From positions 1 through 41,882 of the forward strand of contig CAYXDO010000095.1 of the NCBI GenBank assembly GCA_964463485.1: a stretch of DNA of 41,882 nt, read 5' to 3'. The DNA is from CAYXDO01 sp964463485 (GTDB lineage Bacteria > Myxococcota > Kuafuiibacteriia > Kuafuiibacteriales > Kuafuiibacteriaceae). Below, piece by piece: positions 1 to 8,400 of the stretch (position 1 is its first letter; every line of letters starts with the position of its first letter). Position numbers and translations under genes: made by a program. The notes beneath the pieces were generated by a model. The model made no database searches. It was given only the letters and a program-made list of their open reading frames with translations, and was not told the DNA's origin.

Positions 1-90
1 GATCGATCGCCGCAAGTCAGCGTTCTATCTATTCTTTTTTCGACCAACTCCCCCGAAGCGCACTCAGATCCAGGCCCGGCTGCACCCAAT

Positions 91-534
91 TCATTCTCGG
101 TCGAGCCACAGAGTCACAGGGCCGTCGTTCAGGAGCTCGACCTTCATGTCCGCGCCGAACCTACCCATGGGTACTGGGCGCCCGAGGATCTTCGAAAGCG
201 CCCCTGCGAAGTCGGCGACTCGAGGCTCCGCCACCTCGGGGGGTGCGGCCTCGATGTAGCTGGGTCGGTTTCCCTTTCGCGCGTCGCCGTAGAGGGTGAA
301 CTGCGAGACGACCAAAGCGTCGAAGCCCTTGTCGAGGAGCGAGAGATTCATTTTTCCCGCGTCGTCGGCGAAGACACGGAGCTGCGCGACTTTCTTCGCC
401 ATCCACTCCACGGCCGCGTCGTCGTCGGAAGCATGGATTCCGATGAGCACGAGGAGTCCCGGGCCGATCTCAGCGACGAGCTCTCCGCCGACCACTACGC
501 GCGCGTATTGGACCCGCTGCACCAGGGCACGCAT
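91..534 (-). CDS. dtd: D-aminoacyl-tRNA deacylase
   Basis: This cytosolic enzyme removes D-amino acids mischarged onto tRNA, protecting translation. The 147-residue product matches the usual family length of about 145. It starts with the family's typical MRALVQRV segment. The SQFTLYGD motif lies at residues 77-84 and the Gly-cisPro motif sits in NDGPVTLWLD at 136-145; together these form the active site of DTD1-type enzymes. The gene is transcribed away from the desaturase gene, with about 150 bp between the two starts that must hold both promoters. Nothing is missing or unusual. The assignment rests on whole-length motif agreement. Confidence 0.96.
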   Translation of the reverse strand: MRALVQRVQYARVVVGGELVAEIGPGLLVLIGIHASDDDAAVEWMAKKVAQLRVFADDAGKMNLSLLDKGFDALVVSQFTLYGDARKGNRPSYIEAAPPEVAEPRVADFAGALSKILGRPVPMGRFGADMKVELLNDGPVTLWLDRE

Positions 535-672
535 GAGTCGCAGCTAGAGGACGTCGCCGCTCGCCGTCAACCGGATTGGGCCGGTCGACCGTGGCACGAA
601 CGGGCCATGGCACGGACGTCCCTTTCGCGACAAGCGGGCGAAGTGGGGAGGCTCTCGTTCACTTTCCGTGTT

Positions 673-680
673 AGGGAGGA
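673..680 (+). promoter_or_regulatory. Shine-Dalgarno site of the desaturase gene
   Basis: The sequence AGGGAGGA lies 5 nt upstream of the GTG at 686. This strong ribosome-binding site decides the start: the earlier in-frame GTG at 668 lies before it, so the longer reading is unlikely. Confidence 0.7.
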
Positions 681-685
681 CGTCC

Positions 686-1690
686 GTGCTCGACCCGACC
701 CTTGCTTTCGCTCCAAAAAACCGACTCGACCGCTCGATCGCAGGCCACCTCGTGGATCCCCGTGACGTACCTTTCGCATTTCTCTTCGCCCAGTGCTTCC
801 TCTGGACCTGGGTCGGCGTGTCGCTGTTTTTCGTGGGTGAGAGAGTCATCTGGGTAGCTCCGGTTTATTGGCTGGTTTGGGGTTTTGGGTTGTTGGACCG
901 ATTCATCTTGATGCTCCACTGCACCAGCCACCGCGTGCTCTTTCGAGCTCGCTGGATGAATTCGCTGATTCCGTGGGTGCTCGGGCCGTTCTTCGGGCAG
1001 ACGCCCGAGAGTTACTTTGCGCACCACATGGGGATGCATCATCCCGAGAACAACCTCACCGGAGATCTCTCATCGACGCTCCGATATCGTCGCGACAGGC
1101 CGTCCCACTGGCTCGCCTACTTTTCTACGTTTCTCGTCCGAGGCTTGCCTGACCTCGCCCGGTACCATCGTGAAAAGGGAAATCGGAAAATTCTGAGGAG
1201 GCTGCTCTTGGGCGAGGGGTTGTTTTGGGTGGTAATGCTGATTTTGAGTCTGGCCAATTGGCGAGCGACCTTGATCGTCTTCGTCCTTCCCGTGATCGCG
1301 GTGCGCGCGCTCATGATGGCTGGCAACTGGGCGCAACACGCGTTCGTGGCAGCATCCGACCCCGCAAATCCCTACCTGAATAGCATCACCTGTATCAACA
1401 CGCGGTACAACCGCAGATGCTTCAACGATGGGTACCACATTCTCCATCACGTCCAACCACGCACGCATTACACCGAGTATCCGGGGGAGTTCGAAGCGAA
1501 CCGGAACAGATATGGCGCGGAGGACGCCGTGGTGTTCGAGGGGATCGATTTTTTTCAGGTTTGGCTCTACTTGATGCTCGGTCGATGGTCTTGGCTGGCC
1601 GCGCGCTTCGTTCGTCTGCCCGGAGCTCCGGAGCGCGATTTGGCCCAGGTGATCGAGTTTCTCAAATCTCGCGTTGAGCCGGTCGGTTGA
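686..1690 (+). CDS. Membrane fatty acid desaturase family protein
   Basis: This is an integral-membrane di-iron desaturase or hydroxylase-type protein of 334 residues, starting at GTG 686 behind a strong ribosome-binding site. All three histidine boxes of the family are present: HCTSH at 78-82, HHMGMHH at 113-119 and HILHH at 251-255, with an additional NWAQH at 214-218. Hydrophobic segments lie around residues 29-50, 56-77, 96-104 and 180-212. Such enzymes use O2 and an electron donor to introduce a double bond or hydroxyl into an acyl chain or a related lipid. The exact substrate cannot be told from sequence, and no partner reductase or ferredoxin is nearby. It is divergent from dtd and convergent with the lipoprotein gene that follows. 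Confidence 0.88.
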   Translation: MLDPTLAFAPKNRLDRSIAGHLVDPRDVPFAFLFAQCFLWTWVGVSLFFVGERVIWVAPVYWLVWGFGLLDRFILMLHCTSHRVLFRARWMNSLIPWVLGPFFGQTPESYFAHHMGMHHPENNLTGDLSSTLRYRRDRPSHWLAYFSTFLVRGLPDLARYHREKGNRKILRRLLLGEGLFWVVMLILSLANWRATLIVFVLPVIAVRALMMAGNWAQHAFVAASDPANPYLNSITCINTRYNRRCFNDGYHILHHVQPRTHYTEYPGEFEANRNRYGAEDAVVFEGIDFFQVWLYLMLGRWSWLAARFVRLPGAPERDLAQVIEFLKSRVEPVG

Positions 1691-1705
1691 GCATGCAGCC
1701 GCGGC

Positions 1706-3058
1706 TCATTTCAGCGTGAATCGGCTGACCCACAGCTGGTCCGCCTTGTCCATACCCACGCCGACGAAGTGTGTCGCGTCGACCGCGATGAGTCGCTCGA
1801 TCGGCCGTACCTGAGCCTCGGCGCACGAGGTTCGAGCTCGGTCCACGTAAACGAACCTGCCGCTGAGCGTCGCGAACGCGAGCGCTCCGTCGAGCTCGAC
1901 GAAGTCCGTCAATCGATGCTCGGGGGACGATCCAGCGGAGCTCTCGAAGTCGAACACCCAGGAGCCTTCCTCTCTGCGATAGAATCGAAACGCGTCCGGA
2001 CCAACTCGGCCGTGCTGAGCAGCGACGAGCGGAGCCTCGATCGAGGCGAGCACCGAGAAATCGAAAGTGTCGCCTTCGTAGGGCAGGTGGTCGTAAAATA
2101 GTCCGCGCTCGCGAGTCCAGTGCGGCAGAGTCTCGCGCCCAGTCGGAAGGATGACATTCTCCTCCGCGAGCCGTCCCGCCCGCGGGAAGGCGTGATCCGA
2201 CCGCATCAGGCGCGCGATGCGTTCCCAGGTCGCCTCGGGTGAGTTGCCGAACGGATCGGTGATTTCAGCGCGCAGGAGTGTGATGGACTGGGCCTCGTCC
2301 CGGTCGCGACCTCGAATGGCAAAGAGCTCGAGGGTGCCTCGAGAGGTCATCCCCACCGAGAGGTCACTCAGGCCTGCGGTGACCACGGAGCTGGTTCGAA
2401 TGGGCACGACCTGGCGATCGGGGGCGATTCGGTGAAGTGTGATGCTGCCGTCGTCGTTACGTGCGACGAAGAGGTGGCCTTCGAAGAGGTCGCCGGCCTC
2501 GAGGCGTCCAGGGAGGAGGGTGATCGGTTCGATGGAGTCTCGAGTGATCAGATAGGTGCCTCCCACGACCGCTCCAAAGAGCGCTTCGGCCTCGAAAGGC
2601 ACCAGAAACGCGACGCTCGCTCCTGGGACGCCGTCATCTCGCCCGAGAATGCCGGGACACTCGGAGCCCTCGATGCGAACCGCTTCGAGCCAGCCTGGGG
2701 CGCCTTCGTTGGAGCTCCAACCGTCTGGGGTGAGTGAGAACAGGGCACGGGCTTCTGAGATGGGGAGGTTGCGGCCCGGATGGTCACCGGACGGGGCCGC
2801 GAGCATTCCGGGTTCGAGGCGAAGGTCGTCGAGGGATTTCGAAAACAGCATGGCCACCGCATTGCCGCCGACCTCCTCAGCCGCTAGCGCCAGAGGTGAC
2901 AGGCCATCGAGCTCCACCGCCCGAGCCTGGGACCCAAACTCTCCCGGGCTCACCGCGATGATCGCCGCGCGGTCCGTCGATCCGACAGGCAGGGGGAGAT
3001 CATGGGTTTCGAGGCACGCGCTCGTGAAGGCCAGGATCGCGCTCGAACACCGAGCCAC
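1706..3058 (-). CDS. Putative lipoprotein of unknown function
   Basis: The 450-residue product begins at GTG 3058 with a very short hydrophobic leader and a lipobox-like TSAC ending at Cys15, so export and lipidation are likely but not certain. The body is a regular alternation of short beta-type segments with acidic turns, suggesting a propeller or beta-sandwich, with no recognised catalytic motif. It resembles in style the long lipoproteins at 25615-27354, 30263-32758 and 32759-34480, although it lacks the cysteine cluster seen in two of them. It is convergent with the desaturase gene, and its start faces the small precursor-like gene at 3233 across about 170 bp. Function is unknown; a signal-peptide prediction and a structure model would be informative. 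Confidence 0.7.
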   Translation of the reverse strand: MARCSSAILAFTSACLETHDLPLPVGSTDRAAIIAVSPGEFGSQARAVELDGLSPLALAAEEVGGNAVAMLFSKSLDDLRLEPGMLAAPSGDHPGRNLPISEARALFSLTPDGWSSNEGAPGWLEAVRIEGSECPGILGRDDGVPGASVAFLVPFEAEALFGAVVGGTYLITRDSIEPITLLPGRLEAGDLFEGHLFVARNDDGSITLHRIAPDRQVVPIRTSSVVTAGLSDLSVGMTSRGTLELFAIRGRDRDEAQSITLLRAEITDPFGNSPEATWERIARLMRSDHAFPRAGRLAEENVILPTGRETLPHWTRERGLFYDHLPYEGDTFDFSVLASIEAPLVAAQHGRVGPDAFRFYRREEGSWVFDFESSAGSSPEHRLTDFVELDGALAFATLSGRFVYVDRARTSCAEAQVRPIERLIAVDATHFVGVGMDKADQLWVSRFTLK

Positions 3059-3232
3059 GGGTCATGATCTCACCGAACGGGCCGCGAGCAAAGAGCGCGC
3101 GATCGGCAGATCGAGAGATTGGCAGGGTTGGCCGAGGTCGCAGGGCGGCCTGGGCCGGGTCGACTGAGAGGGAAGGAGGGGAGGTGGGGAGGGCGGCTCG
3201 ACGCGCGCATCAGATCCCGGTATGCTCCGAGA

Positions 3233-3490
3233 GTGCAGCCCACCGATTTGACCCCTCCTGCAACCGACGAGTCGCTCGATGAGTCTGAGCTAGAAGCGGT
3301 GGCAGGCGGAGTGATCACGACCGGCTCGACCGGTCGAAGCGGTAACTCCGGCGGGACGTCGTACAACGTGCCCATGGCCTCGGGTGGCGGAGGGACGAGC
3401 CAGACGAGCTCGTCTCAGCAGCCCGCGGAGGACTTGGCGAAGGTGCCTTCGGCGTTCGGACCGATACCGATTCCCTACCCGAACCTCTGA
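3233..3490 (+). CDS. Possible RiPP or double-glycine-leader precursor peptide
   Basis: Reading from GTG 3233 gives an 85-residue peptide. The first 26 residues look like a secretion leader: acidic, with SLDESELEAVAGG ending in Gly-Gly, the pattern recognised by C39 peptidase-containing ABC exporters in class II lanthipeptide, Nif11/NHLP and bacteriocin precursors. The remaining 59 residues are rich in Gly, Ser and Thr, have no Cys, and end in a Pro-rich GPIPIPYPNL tail. The reading frame is open further upstream to 3119, but that part is Arg/Gly-rich and uncharacteristic. No modifying enzyme, exporter or immunity gene is in the window, so it would be an orphan precursor. It could instead be a small hypothetical protein with a chance leader resemblance. 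Confidence 0.5.
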   Translation: MQPTDLTPPATDESLDESELEAVAGGVITTGSTGRSGNSGGTSYNVPMASGGGGTSQTSSSQQPAEDLAKVPSAFGPIPIPYPNL

Positions 3491-3502
3491 GGCCACTCGA
3501 GG

Positions 3503-3757
3503 TCAGCCGGGCGCGGGTGCCCCAGCCGCCTGGATGGTTTGTTGAAGCTCAGGAGTGAGCTTCCCTTTCTCTTGGAGTTTCTTGAGCAGGCGGTCCTTGA
3601 TTTGCTGCTGCTCCTCGGGCGACTGCGCCTTGGCGAGCTTTTCCTGCAGCTTCTTCATCATCTTCTTGAGGCCGCCGCCTTTTTTCTTCTTACCGACCTT
3701 GCCCAGCATCCCTTTTGCTGCGCCGCCGACTCCACCGATTCCGCCGATTCCGCTCAT
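3503..3757 (-). CDS. Small Gly/Lys-rich protein of unknown function
   Basis: An 84-residue product with three zones: a Gly-rich start (MSGIGGIGGVGG), a strongly basic stretch around residues 19-37, and a helical Lys/Glu/Gln-rich second half likely to form an amphipathic or coiled-coil helix, ending in APAPG. There is no signal peptide, membrane segment or known domain. Its ATG overlaps the stop of the upstream gene in an ATGA tetramer (3754-3757), so the two are probably translated together and may act together. The basic charge here complements the acidic charge of the partner. Function is not recognised. Confidence 0.65.
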   Translation of the reverse strand: MSGIGGIGGVGGAAKGMLGKVGKKKKGGGLKKMMKKLQEKLAKAQSPEEQQQIKDRLLKKLQEKGKLTPELQQTIQAAGAPAPG

Positions 3758-4113
3758 TTTCTTCTTCTCTTTCGAGGCTCCGAGCGCCTCTGTTCGAGGG
3801 ATGCCGTGGTTCGCGCGAGCCCTGTCTCGAGCAAACTCTTGAGGCCCGAGTCATTCGTCCGAATGTCTCCTTTGCCATATACATCCGTTGCGCTGGTCCT
3901 CCGCTCCGTTGGTTGGCCTACGAAATTCCCGGCTACTTTGCGGTAGGTCTCCTTCGAGCTCGCCGTCTTGGCGATGTCGTCGCTCGGAGGAGCCGCCTCG
4001 GCGAGAACCGCTTGGCGGTCCTCCTCCTCGATCTCCGCGAGCGCTTCCTCGAGCGCCGCGACTTCCGAGTCATCCAAGTCGGGAAGGTCGTCGTCGTCCT
4101 CGTCGGACATCAT
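3754..4113 (-). CDS. Small acidic protein of unknown function
   Basis: The 119-residue reading starts at the double ATG at 4113, which has a GGAG 8 nt upstream; the frame is open further to 4263, but that extension is Arg-rich and looks non-coding. The N-terminal 45 residues are highly acidic (DEDDDDLPDLDD, then EEALAEIEEED). The middle is polar and the last ten residues are very basic (RRSEPRKRRRK). No domain is recognised. It is translationally coupled through an ATGA overlap to the basic protein encoded next, and such a charge-complementary pair could form a complex. This is inference; no homologous system is recognised. Confidence 0.6.
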   Translation of the reverse strand: MMSDEDDDDLPDLDDSEVAALEEALAEIEEEDRQAVLAEAAPPSDDIAKTASSKETYRKVAGNFVGQPTERRTSATDVYGKGDIRTNDSGLKSLLETGLARTTASLEQRRSEPRKRRRK

Positions 4114-4310
4114 CGTCCGAGCTCCGGCCGAAGCACGATTCACGAGGGCTTGTGAGAGCACGATCCGTGCCCGCCATGGTCGCCGCGTTCGTCGATGTCC
4201 TTTGGGGGTTTGGCGCTGCACACCTGCCACGATCGCGGTGCAATGCTCGGCTGCCGAGGGCACTTCACGAAGGCCTCGCGTTGCTCGCCGCAGGCTGGCA
4301 GATTCGTGGC

Positions 4311-4970
4311 ATGGGCTCGCGCTGTTTCAACACTGCTGGGCCGTGTCGTCCGGACCTCCACTACATGATCGACCCGCTGGCCCGACTCGAAGGCGTACGG
4401 CGGCTGATCGATCGCCGGGCCTACTTTGCCATTCACGCGCCCCGGCAAGTCGGGAAGACGACCTCGCTCGAGGCTCTCGCCGTGCGGCTCAGAGCGGAGG
4501 GCTCGTACGCCGCAGCTCACCTTTCGTGTCAGGTCGGGCGTGCGTTTCCGAACTCACCCGGGGAGGCCGAGGACGCCATGTTGTCGGTCTGGCGGCGGGT
4601 GGCCGAGCTGTCGCTTCCGGTCGTCCAGCAGCCACCTGAATGGGAGGCCCGGCCGGCCGGAAGTCGAATCTTTCACGCGCTGAGTCGCTGGGCCAAAGCC
4701 TGTCCGCTGCCCCTCGTGCTCTTCCTCGACGAAGTGGACGCACTCTCGGGGCCCACGCTCTTGTCGCTCCTCAGTCAGCTCCGTGAGGGTCACACGCAGC
4801 GTCCCCTTAATTTCCCGCACAGCGTCGCTCTGATTGGGATGCGGGACGTTCGCGACTATCGCGCTGTCGAGGGCGGAACGGTCCTAAGCTCACCCTTCAA
4901 CGCCGGGAGCGGCGAGCCCGCGGTCGGCCCCGACGAAATTGAACGTATCTCCTGGGACCGGGCAGCATGA
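4311..4970 (+). pseudogene. Truncated AAA-type ATPase
   Basis: The 219-residue product starts at ATG 4311, giving CFNTAGPCRPDLHYM, the kind of opening seen in a prokaryotic AAA ATPase family of roughly 500 residues. It has a Walker A variant, APRQVGKTTS at 43-52, and a Walker B, LVLFLDEVD at 135-143, followed by ALIGMRDVRDY. Family resemblance stops abruptly after SSPFN at about residue 197. The last 22 residues are unrelated and end four bases into the PIN gene. The sensor and C-terminal regions of the family are therefore absent. The junction looks like a deletion that fused the 5' half of an ATPase gene to the tail of another gene, perhaps the antitoxin that once preceded the PIN toxin. 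ATPase activity is doubtful. Confidence 0.65.
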
Positions 4971-5398
4971 ACGGAAAGCTCATGCTGGACTCGAACGTGT
5001 TGGCGAAGATTTGCCATCCGACCGAGTTTCGAGAAGTCCAAAATTGGTTCCGACAAATTCTGGAACGAAAAAACGAGGCACCCGAGCTGCTCATCTCCGT
5101 TCTTGCCGACTACGAGCTGCGAAAGAGCTTGCTCGACAGGGGTGCGGCCGAAAGTCTCAATCACCTCGATACACTGTCGAAGTTTCTGCGCTACGCTCCG
5201 GTGACCGCCGAAACGGCCCGCAAGGCGGCCGAGCTGCGCTCAACTTCGATAGAAGGAGGATCCAAGGGACCCTCCGATGCAGATTGGCTCATGGCAGCTC
5301 AAGCCATGATCGAAGGCGCAACTCTCGTCACCGGCGACCCTTCGCTCCGTCGCCTGTTGGGGACGTCCGCCATCGACTGGCGCGAGTTTGCTCCGTGA
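4967..5398 (+). CDS. PIN-domain ribonuclease, VapC-like toxin
   Basis: A 143-residue protein with the PIN metal-binding acidic residues in place: Asp8 (LMLDSN), Glu50 (DYELRKSL), Asp104/Asp106 (PSDADW) and Asp124 (TGDPS). PIN toxins cleave RNA, often tRNA, and are normally held inactive by an antitoxin encoded just upstream. Here the ATG overlaps the stop of the truncated ATPase as ATGA (4967-4970), and no intact antitoxin gene is visible. The tail of the preceding reading frame (DEIERISWDRAA) could be an antitoxin remnant. Either the toxin is silenced or inactive, or its antitoxin lies elsewhere. The fold assignment is firm; toxicity is inference. Confidence 0.82.
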   Translation: MNGKLMLDSNVLAKICHPTEFREVQNWFRQILERKNEAPELLISVLADYELRKSLLDRGAAESLNHLDTLSKFLRYAPVTAETARKAAELRSTSIEGGSKGPSDADWLMAAQAMIEGATLVTGDPSLRRLLGTSAIDWREFAP

Positions 5399-5417
5399 GG
5401 AGGCGGACAGGGTCGCG

Positions 5418-7106
5418 CTACGCCTTGGTCCTCGAAGGTAGCCAGATCCGAAACGTCGTGCCCTGTCCGAGTTGGCTTTGCACTTCGATCGTTCCGTCGT
5501 GGTCGGCGATCACTCGCTCCACGATCGACAGCCCCAACCCGGTGCCATCCGCCTTCGTGGTGAAATAGGGTGTGAAGATCTGCTTCCGAGTCTCCTCACT
5601 CATGCCTGGTCCGTCGTCGGTCACGAGCAACAGGACTCCGCGCTCGCCCGAGTCGGCTGATCGCGCGGAGGGTTCTGCGTGGAGAGTCACCGTGCCTCCT
5701 CGGTCGCCGATCGCCTCGACCGCGTTCTTGACCAGGTTCGTGAGCGCTCGGCCGATGAGGTCGCGGTCCGCGTCCACCTTCGGCAAGCTCGGGTCTCGGG
5801 CTCGCTCGGAGATCAGCACCTGAGTCTTGCCGACGTCAGACCCATAGAGCCTCGCCGTGTGGTCGAGGAGGTCCTGGGCGCTGATCTCGACCTTCTTCGG
5901 GCTCGGCAATCGGGCGAACTCGGAGAACTCGGACACCAATCTCTCGAGGCTCTTGACTTCGTCCAACACGGCTTGCGTGGACTCGGCGAGGATCTCTGGG
6001 AGCTCGGGGTGCTTGGCGGCGTGGGCCTTGCGTAGTGTTTCCATCGCCATTCTCATCGGAAACAGCGGATTTTTGATCTCGTGGGCGATCCGCCTCGCGG
6101 CCTCCCGCCAGGCCGCGACTCTCTCGGCGCGTGCGATGCGGTCCTTGGCCACGGCCAAGTCTTCGACCATGGAGTTGAACCCATCGATCAGCACCTTGAC
6201 TTCGCCGTCGGCGTGCTCCGATACCCGCACCTGAGTACGCCCGGCGGCGACCTCGGCGGTCGCGTCGGAGAGGGCCTCGATGGGTTTGGTGATGGCTCTC
6301 GCCCTCGACTCGGCCAGGCCCAGGGCGAGGAGCGCGGCGAAGGCCACGAACAGCGCGGACGTTCCGAGCAGTCTCGATCGGGCATTTTCGAGCCGCTCGG
6401 CGGAGACTCTGATTTCGAGAGTAGCAGGGTCGCGGCCGGGTAGGGAGCCGAGCTTCACGACGTGCCCGGTCCCACTCACCGTCGATCCGAAGCGAGACTC
6501 TCCCGAGGGCGAGCTCAACACGATCTCGGCCTCGGCGGCGGAGGCGAGGGGAGAGAACAGGCGCTCGTCGACGAGCGACCCACCTAGCACTCGGAGCACG
6601 ACCTTTCCGTTTGCGTCGGTCACCGACGCGGCCGCAAGAATCGCTGGGCGTGCGGTCGGCGGGTTGCCGAACACGAGCTCCTCTCCGAAGCCGTGCCCGT
6701 CCTTTTCAGGGAGGTTCGCGGGGTCACCGACCGACGTGGGTAAGTGGGAGCTCGAGACGATCGTGCCCCGACAAACGAGGGTGAGCAGGTCGAGGCGGTA
6801 GGTCGCCGACAGACGTGCCGCAAGATCGTCCGCGTCGTCCAGCGCGGCCTCGAGGCCGGGGTCGTTCGCGAGCTCCGAGAGCGCGCGGTCGGCGGCGACT
6901 CTCGCCGCAGCCGCGGCCACGTCCTTGCCTCGTTCGTCGATCGCCGAGACGACGGCGCGCTCGACGGCCGCGCCCCGTTGGTCGATCTCGGCGCGAATGG
7001 AGCGATCGACGATCCAGAGCGCGGCCGCGGATACGAGCACCGCCGAGGAGGCCGTGACCAAGAAGGCCCGCACGAGCCTGGGCCGCAAGCGTCCCTGGAC
7101 CTTCAT
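5418..7106 (-). CDS. NtrY-like sensor histidine kinase
   Basis: A 562-residue membrane sensor kinase. Transmembrane segments at about 12-33 and 247-266 bracket a periplasmic sensor region of about 210 residues; a HAMP linker follows at about 268-320. The HisKA segment contains RRIAHEIKNPLFP with phospho-acceptor His342. The ATPase domain has the N box (NLVKNAVEAI, 457-466), DDGPG at 497-501, FTPYFTTK at 511-518 and GTGLGL at 521-526. The HEIKNPL box and large periplasmic loop are typical of NtrY-type kinases. It is the last gene of a five-gene operon, starting 13 nt after the solute-binding protein gene. No response regulator is adjacent, so it is an orphan kinase. The signal could relate to the cell wall or peptide ligands of its operon partners; that is inference. 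Confidence 0.9.
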   Translation of the reverse strand: MKVQGRLRPRLVRAFLVTASSAVLVSAAALWIVDRSIRAEIDQRGAAVERAVVSAIDERGKDVAAAAARVAADRALSELANDPGLEAALDDADDLAARLSATYRLDLLTLVCRGTIVSSSHLPTSVGDPANLPEKDGHGFGEELVFGNPPTARPAILAAASVTDANGKVVLRVLGGSLVDERLFSPLASAAEAEIVLSSPSGESRFGSTVSGTGHVVKLGSLPGRDPATLEIRVSAERLENARSRLLGTSALFVAFAALLALGLAESRARAITKPIEALSDATAEVAAGRTQVRVSEHADGEVKVLIDGFNSMVEDLAVAKDRIARAERVAAWREAARRIAHEIKNPLFPMRMAMETLRKAHAAKHPELPEILAESTQAVLDEVKSLERLVSEFSEFARLPSPKKVEISAQDLLDHTARLYGSDVGKTQVLISERARDPSLPKVDADRDLIGRALTNLVKNAVEAIGDRGGTVTLHAEPSARSADSGERGVLLLVTDDGPGMSEETRKQIFTPYFTTKADGTGLGLSIVERVIADHDGTIEVQSQLGQGTTFRIWLPSRTKA

Positions 7107-7119
7107 CGCGTGCGGTCTT

Positions 7120-8400
7120 TCATCGGGTGCGCTCTTTGGGCAGCTTCACGTCGTCGAAGCGAGGCACACCGGACGACTCGAGCGCATAGCCCTCGAGCGT
7201 TCGACCGAGCAACGGCGAAACTCGGCCGAGCGCGATCGGGACGATGCCGGCTCGGGCGCGGATCTCGACGTCCAGCGCGCTCTGGTCCTTCAGACCAACG
7301 ACCTCGTCGATCACGCCGTAACGCGCAGCGATCGCGAGCAGGCGCGCCCGCACGGACGAACGCGGGAGCACCACCGCCTCGACGAGCAGGACGTCGCTTC
7401 GCCTTCGGCGCTCGACGTCGAGCTCGGCAGCGCCGAGCGCGCGTACGGTGGCGTGGACCCCGATCCTCAGGAGGTCGAGCTGGATGCGCTCGACCGCGCC
7501 GCGCGTCTTCGATCTCTCCTCGGTGTACAACAAAGTCGTGGGCCCAGACCCTAGGGCGAGAGGCGGAGGCGCGCTCTTCGGCGTTTCGTTGAGCAAGTTG
7601 TCGATAGGACGCGCACCGTCGAGGAAGCGGCGCGCGACGAGGTCTCGCGCGATCGCGTTCGACATGGCCTCTCTGCGAGCGCGGTCCGCCAGGAGCTTCG
7701 GCCCGACCAACACGTAGAGCACGTCGAGGCCTTGGTCGCTGCCGTCGATCACCAGGTCCGCGGTGCCGCGACGAAGCATGCTCTTGGCGCCGGTCTCGGT
7801 CGGGCCATTCCAGACAGATAGTTTGTTCACATACGGTCGACCGACGCGATGACCGGTAAAGGCGTCGAGCCTCAAGCCGGACGCGGTCGCTCCGCCAAGC
7901 GCGAACGGGCCGGTACCGATCCAGCGCTGTCCGCGTGAGACCGCGATGGCCGCGCGCGGGTCCGCCAAGAGCTCGAGCAGCTTCGGATCCGGAGCGCGCA
8001 GCTCGACGCGAAGCCCGTCTCCATCGGCCTCGATGGTTCGAAGGCCCGAAACGACGTGGCGCGCGTCGGTGTCCGCCAGGCGCAACAGCGCGTCGCGAGC
8101 TACTTGCGGGCTCAGCCACCCGCCGTCGTGGAGCAAGACGTCGTGCGAGAGCGGGATCGTCCACCTCGTCCCACTCCCTTCAGGCAAGCCGCTGGCGAGC
8201 AACGGCACCAAGGCTCCGGACGGGTCGCTCGCGTCGGTCGAGTAGAGCGTCTCGAATACGGCGCGAGCTACGATCCAGTCGGTCATGGTCGCGGCTGACG
8301 CCGGGTCGACGAGCGAAGGGCGAGTGAGCGAGACCGCGACGAGCTCCCCGCCGAACGCTGGATACGGAGCCGCGGCTAGCATGAGCGCCAAGAGAGTCAC
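7120..8400 (-). CDS. Family 5 extracellular solute-binding protein (OppA/DppA-like)
   Basis: A 426-residue exported protein starting at GTG 8400, which overlaps the previous gene's stop as GTGA. The N-terminus is a short signal sequence (TLLALMLAAAPYPAFG). The rest follows the layout of peptide- and nickel-type ABC substrate-binding proteins: an opening on a target or location state (ARAVFETLYS), a segment on the end-point position (TRWTIPLSHDVLLHDGG), and an IGTGPFAL segment. At 426 residues it is shorter than typical OppA proteins (500 or more). No permease or ATPase genes are nearby, so it may act as a ligand sensor for the kinase encoded next rather than as a transport component. The family call is good; ligand and role are unknown. 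Confidence 0.78.
   Translation of the reverse strand: MTLLALMLAAAPYPAFGGELVAVSLTRPSLVDPASAATMTDWIVARAVFETLYSTDASDPSGALVPLLASGLPEGSGTRWTIPLSHDVLLHDGGWLSPQVARDALLRLADTDARHVVSGLRTIEADGDGLRVELRAPDPKLLELLADPRAAIAVSRGQRWIGTGPFALGGATASGLRLDAFTGHRVGRPYVNKLSVWNGPTETGAKSMLRRGTADLVIDGSDQGLDVLYVLVGPKLLADRARREAMSNAIARDLVARRFLDGARPIDNLLNETPKSAPPPLALGSGPTTLLYTEERSKTRGAVERIQLDLLRIGVHATVRALGAAELDVERRRRSDVLLVEAVVLPRSSVRARLLAIAARYGVIDEVVGLKDQSALDVEIRARAGIVPIALGRVSPLLGRTLEGYALESSGVPRFDDVKLPKERTR

Noticed and set aside
3888..4310. N-terminal extension of the ATPase reading frame
   Set aside because: It is Arg/Ser/Pro-rich, lies opposite the small acidic-protein gene, and homologue-like sequence begins only at the ATG at 4311.
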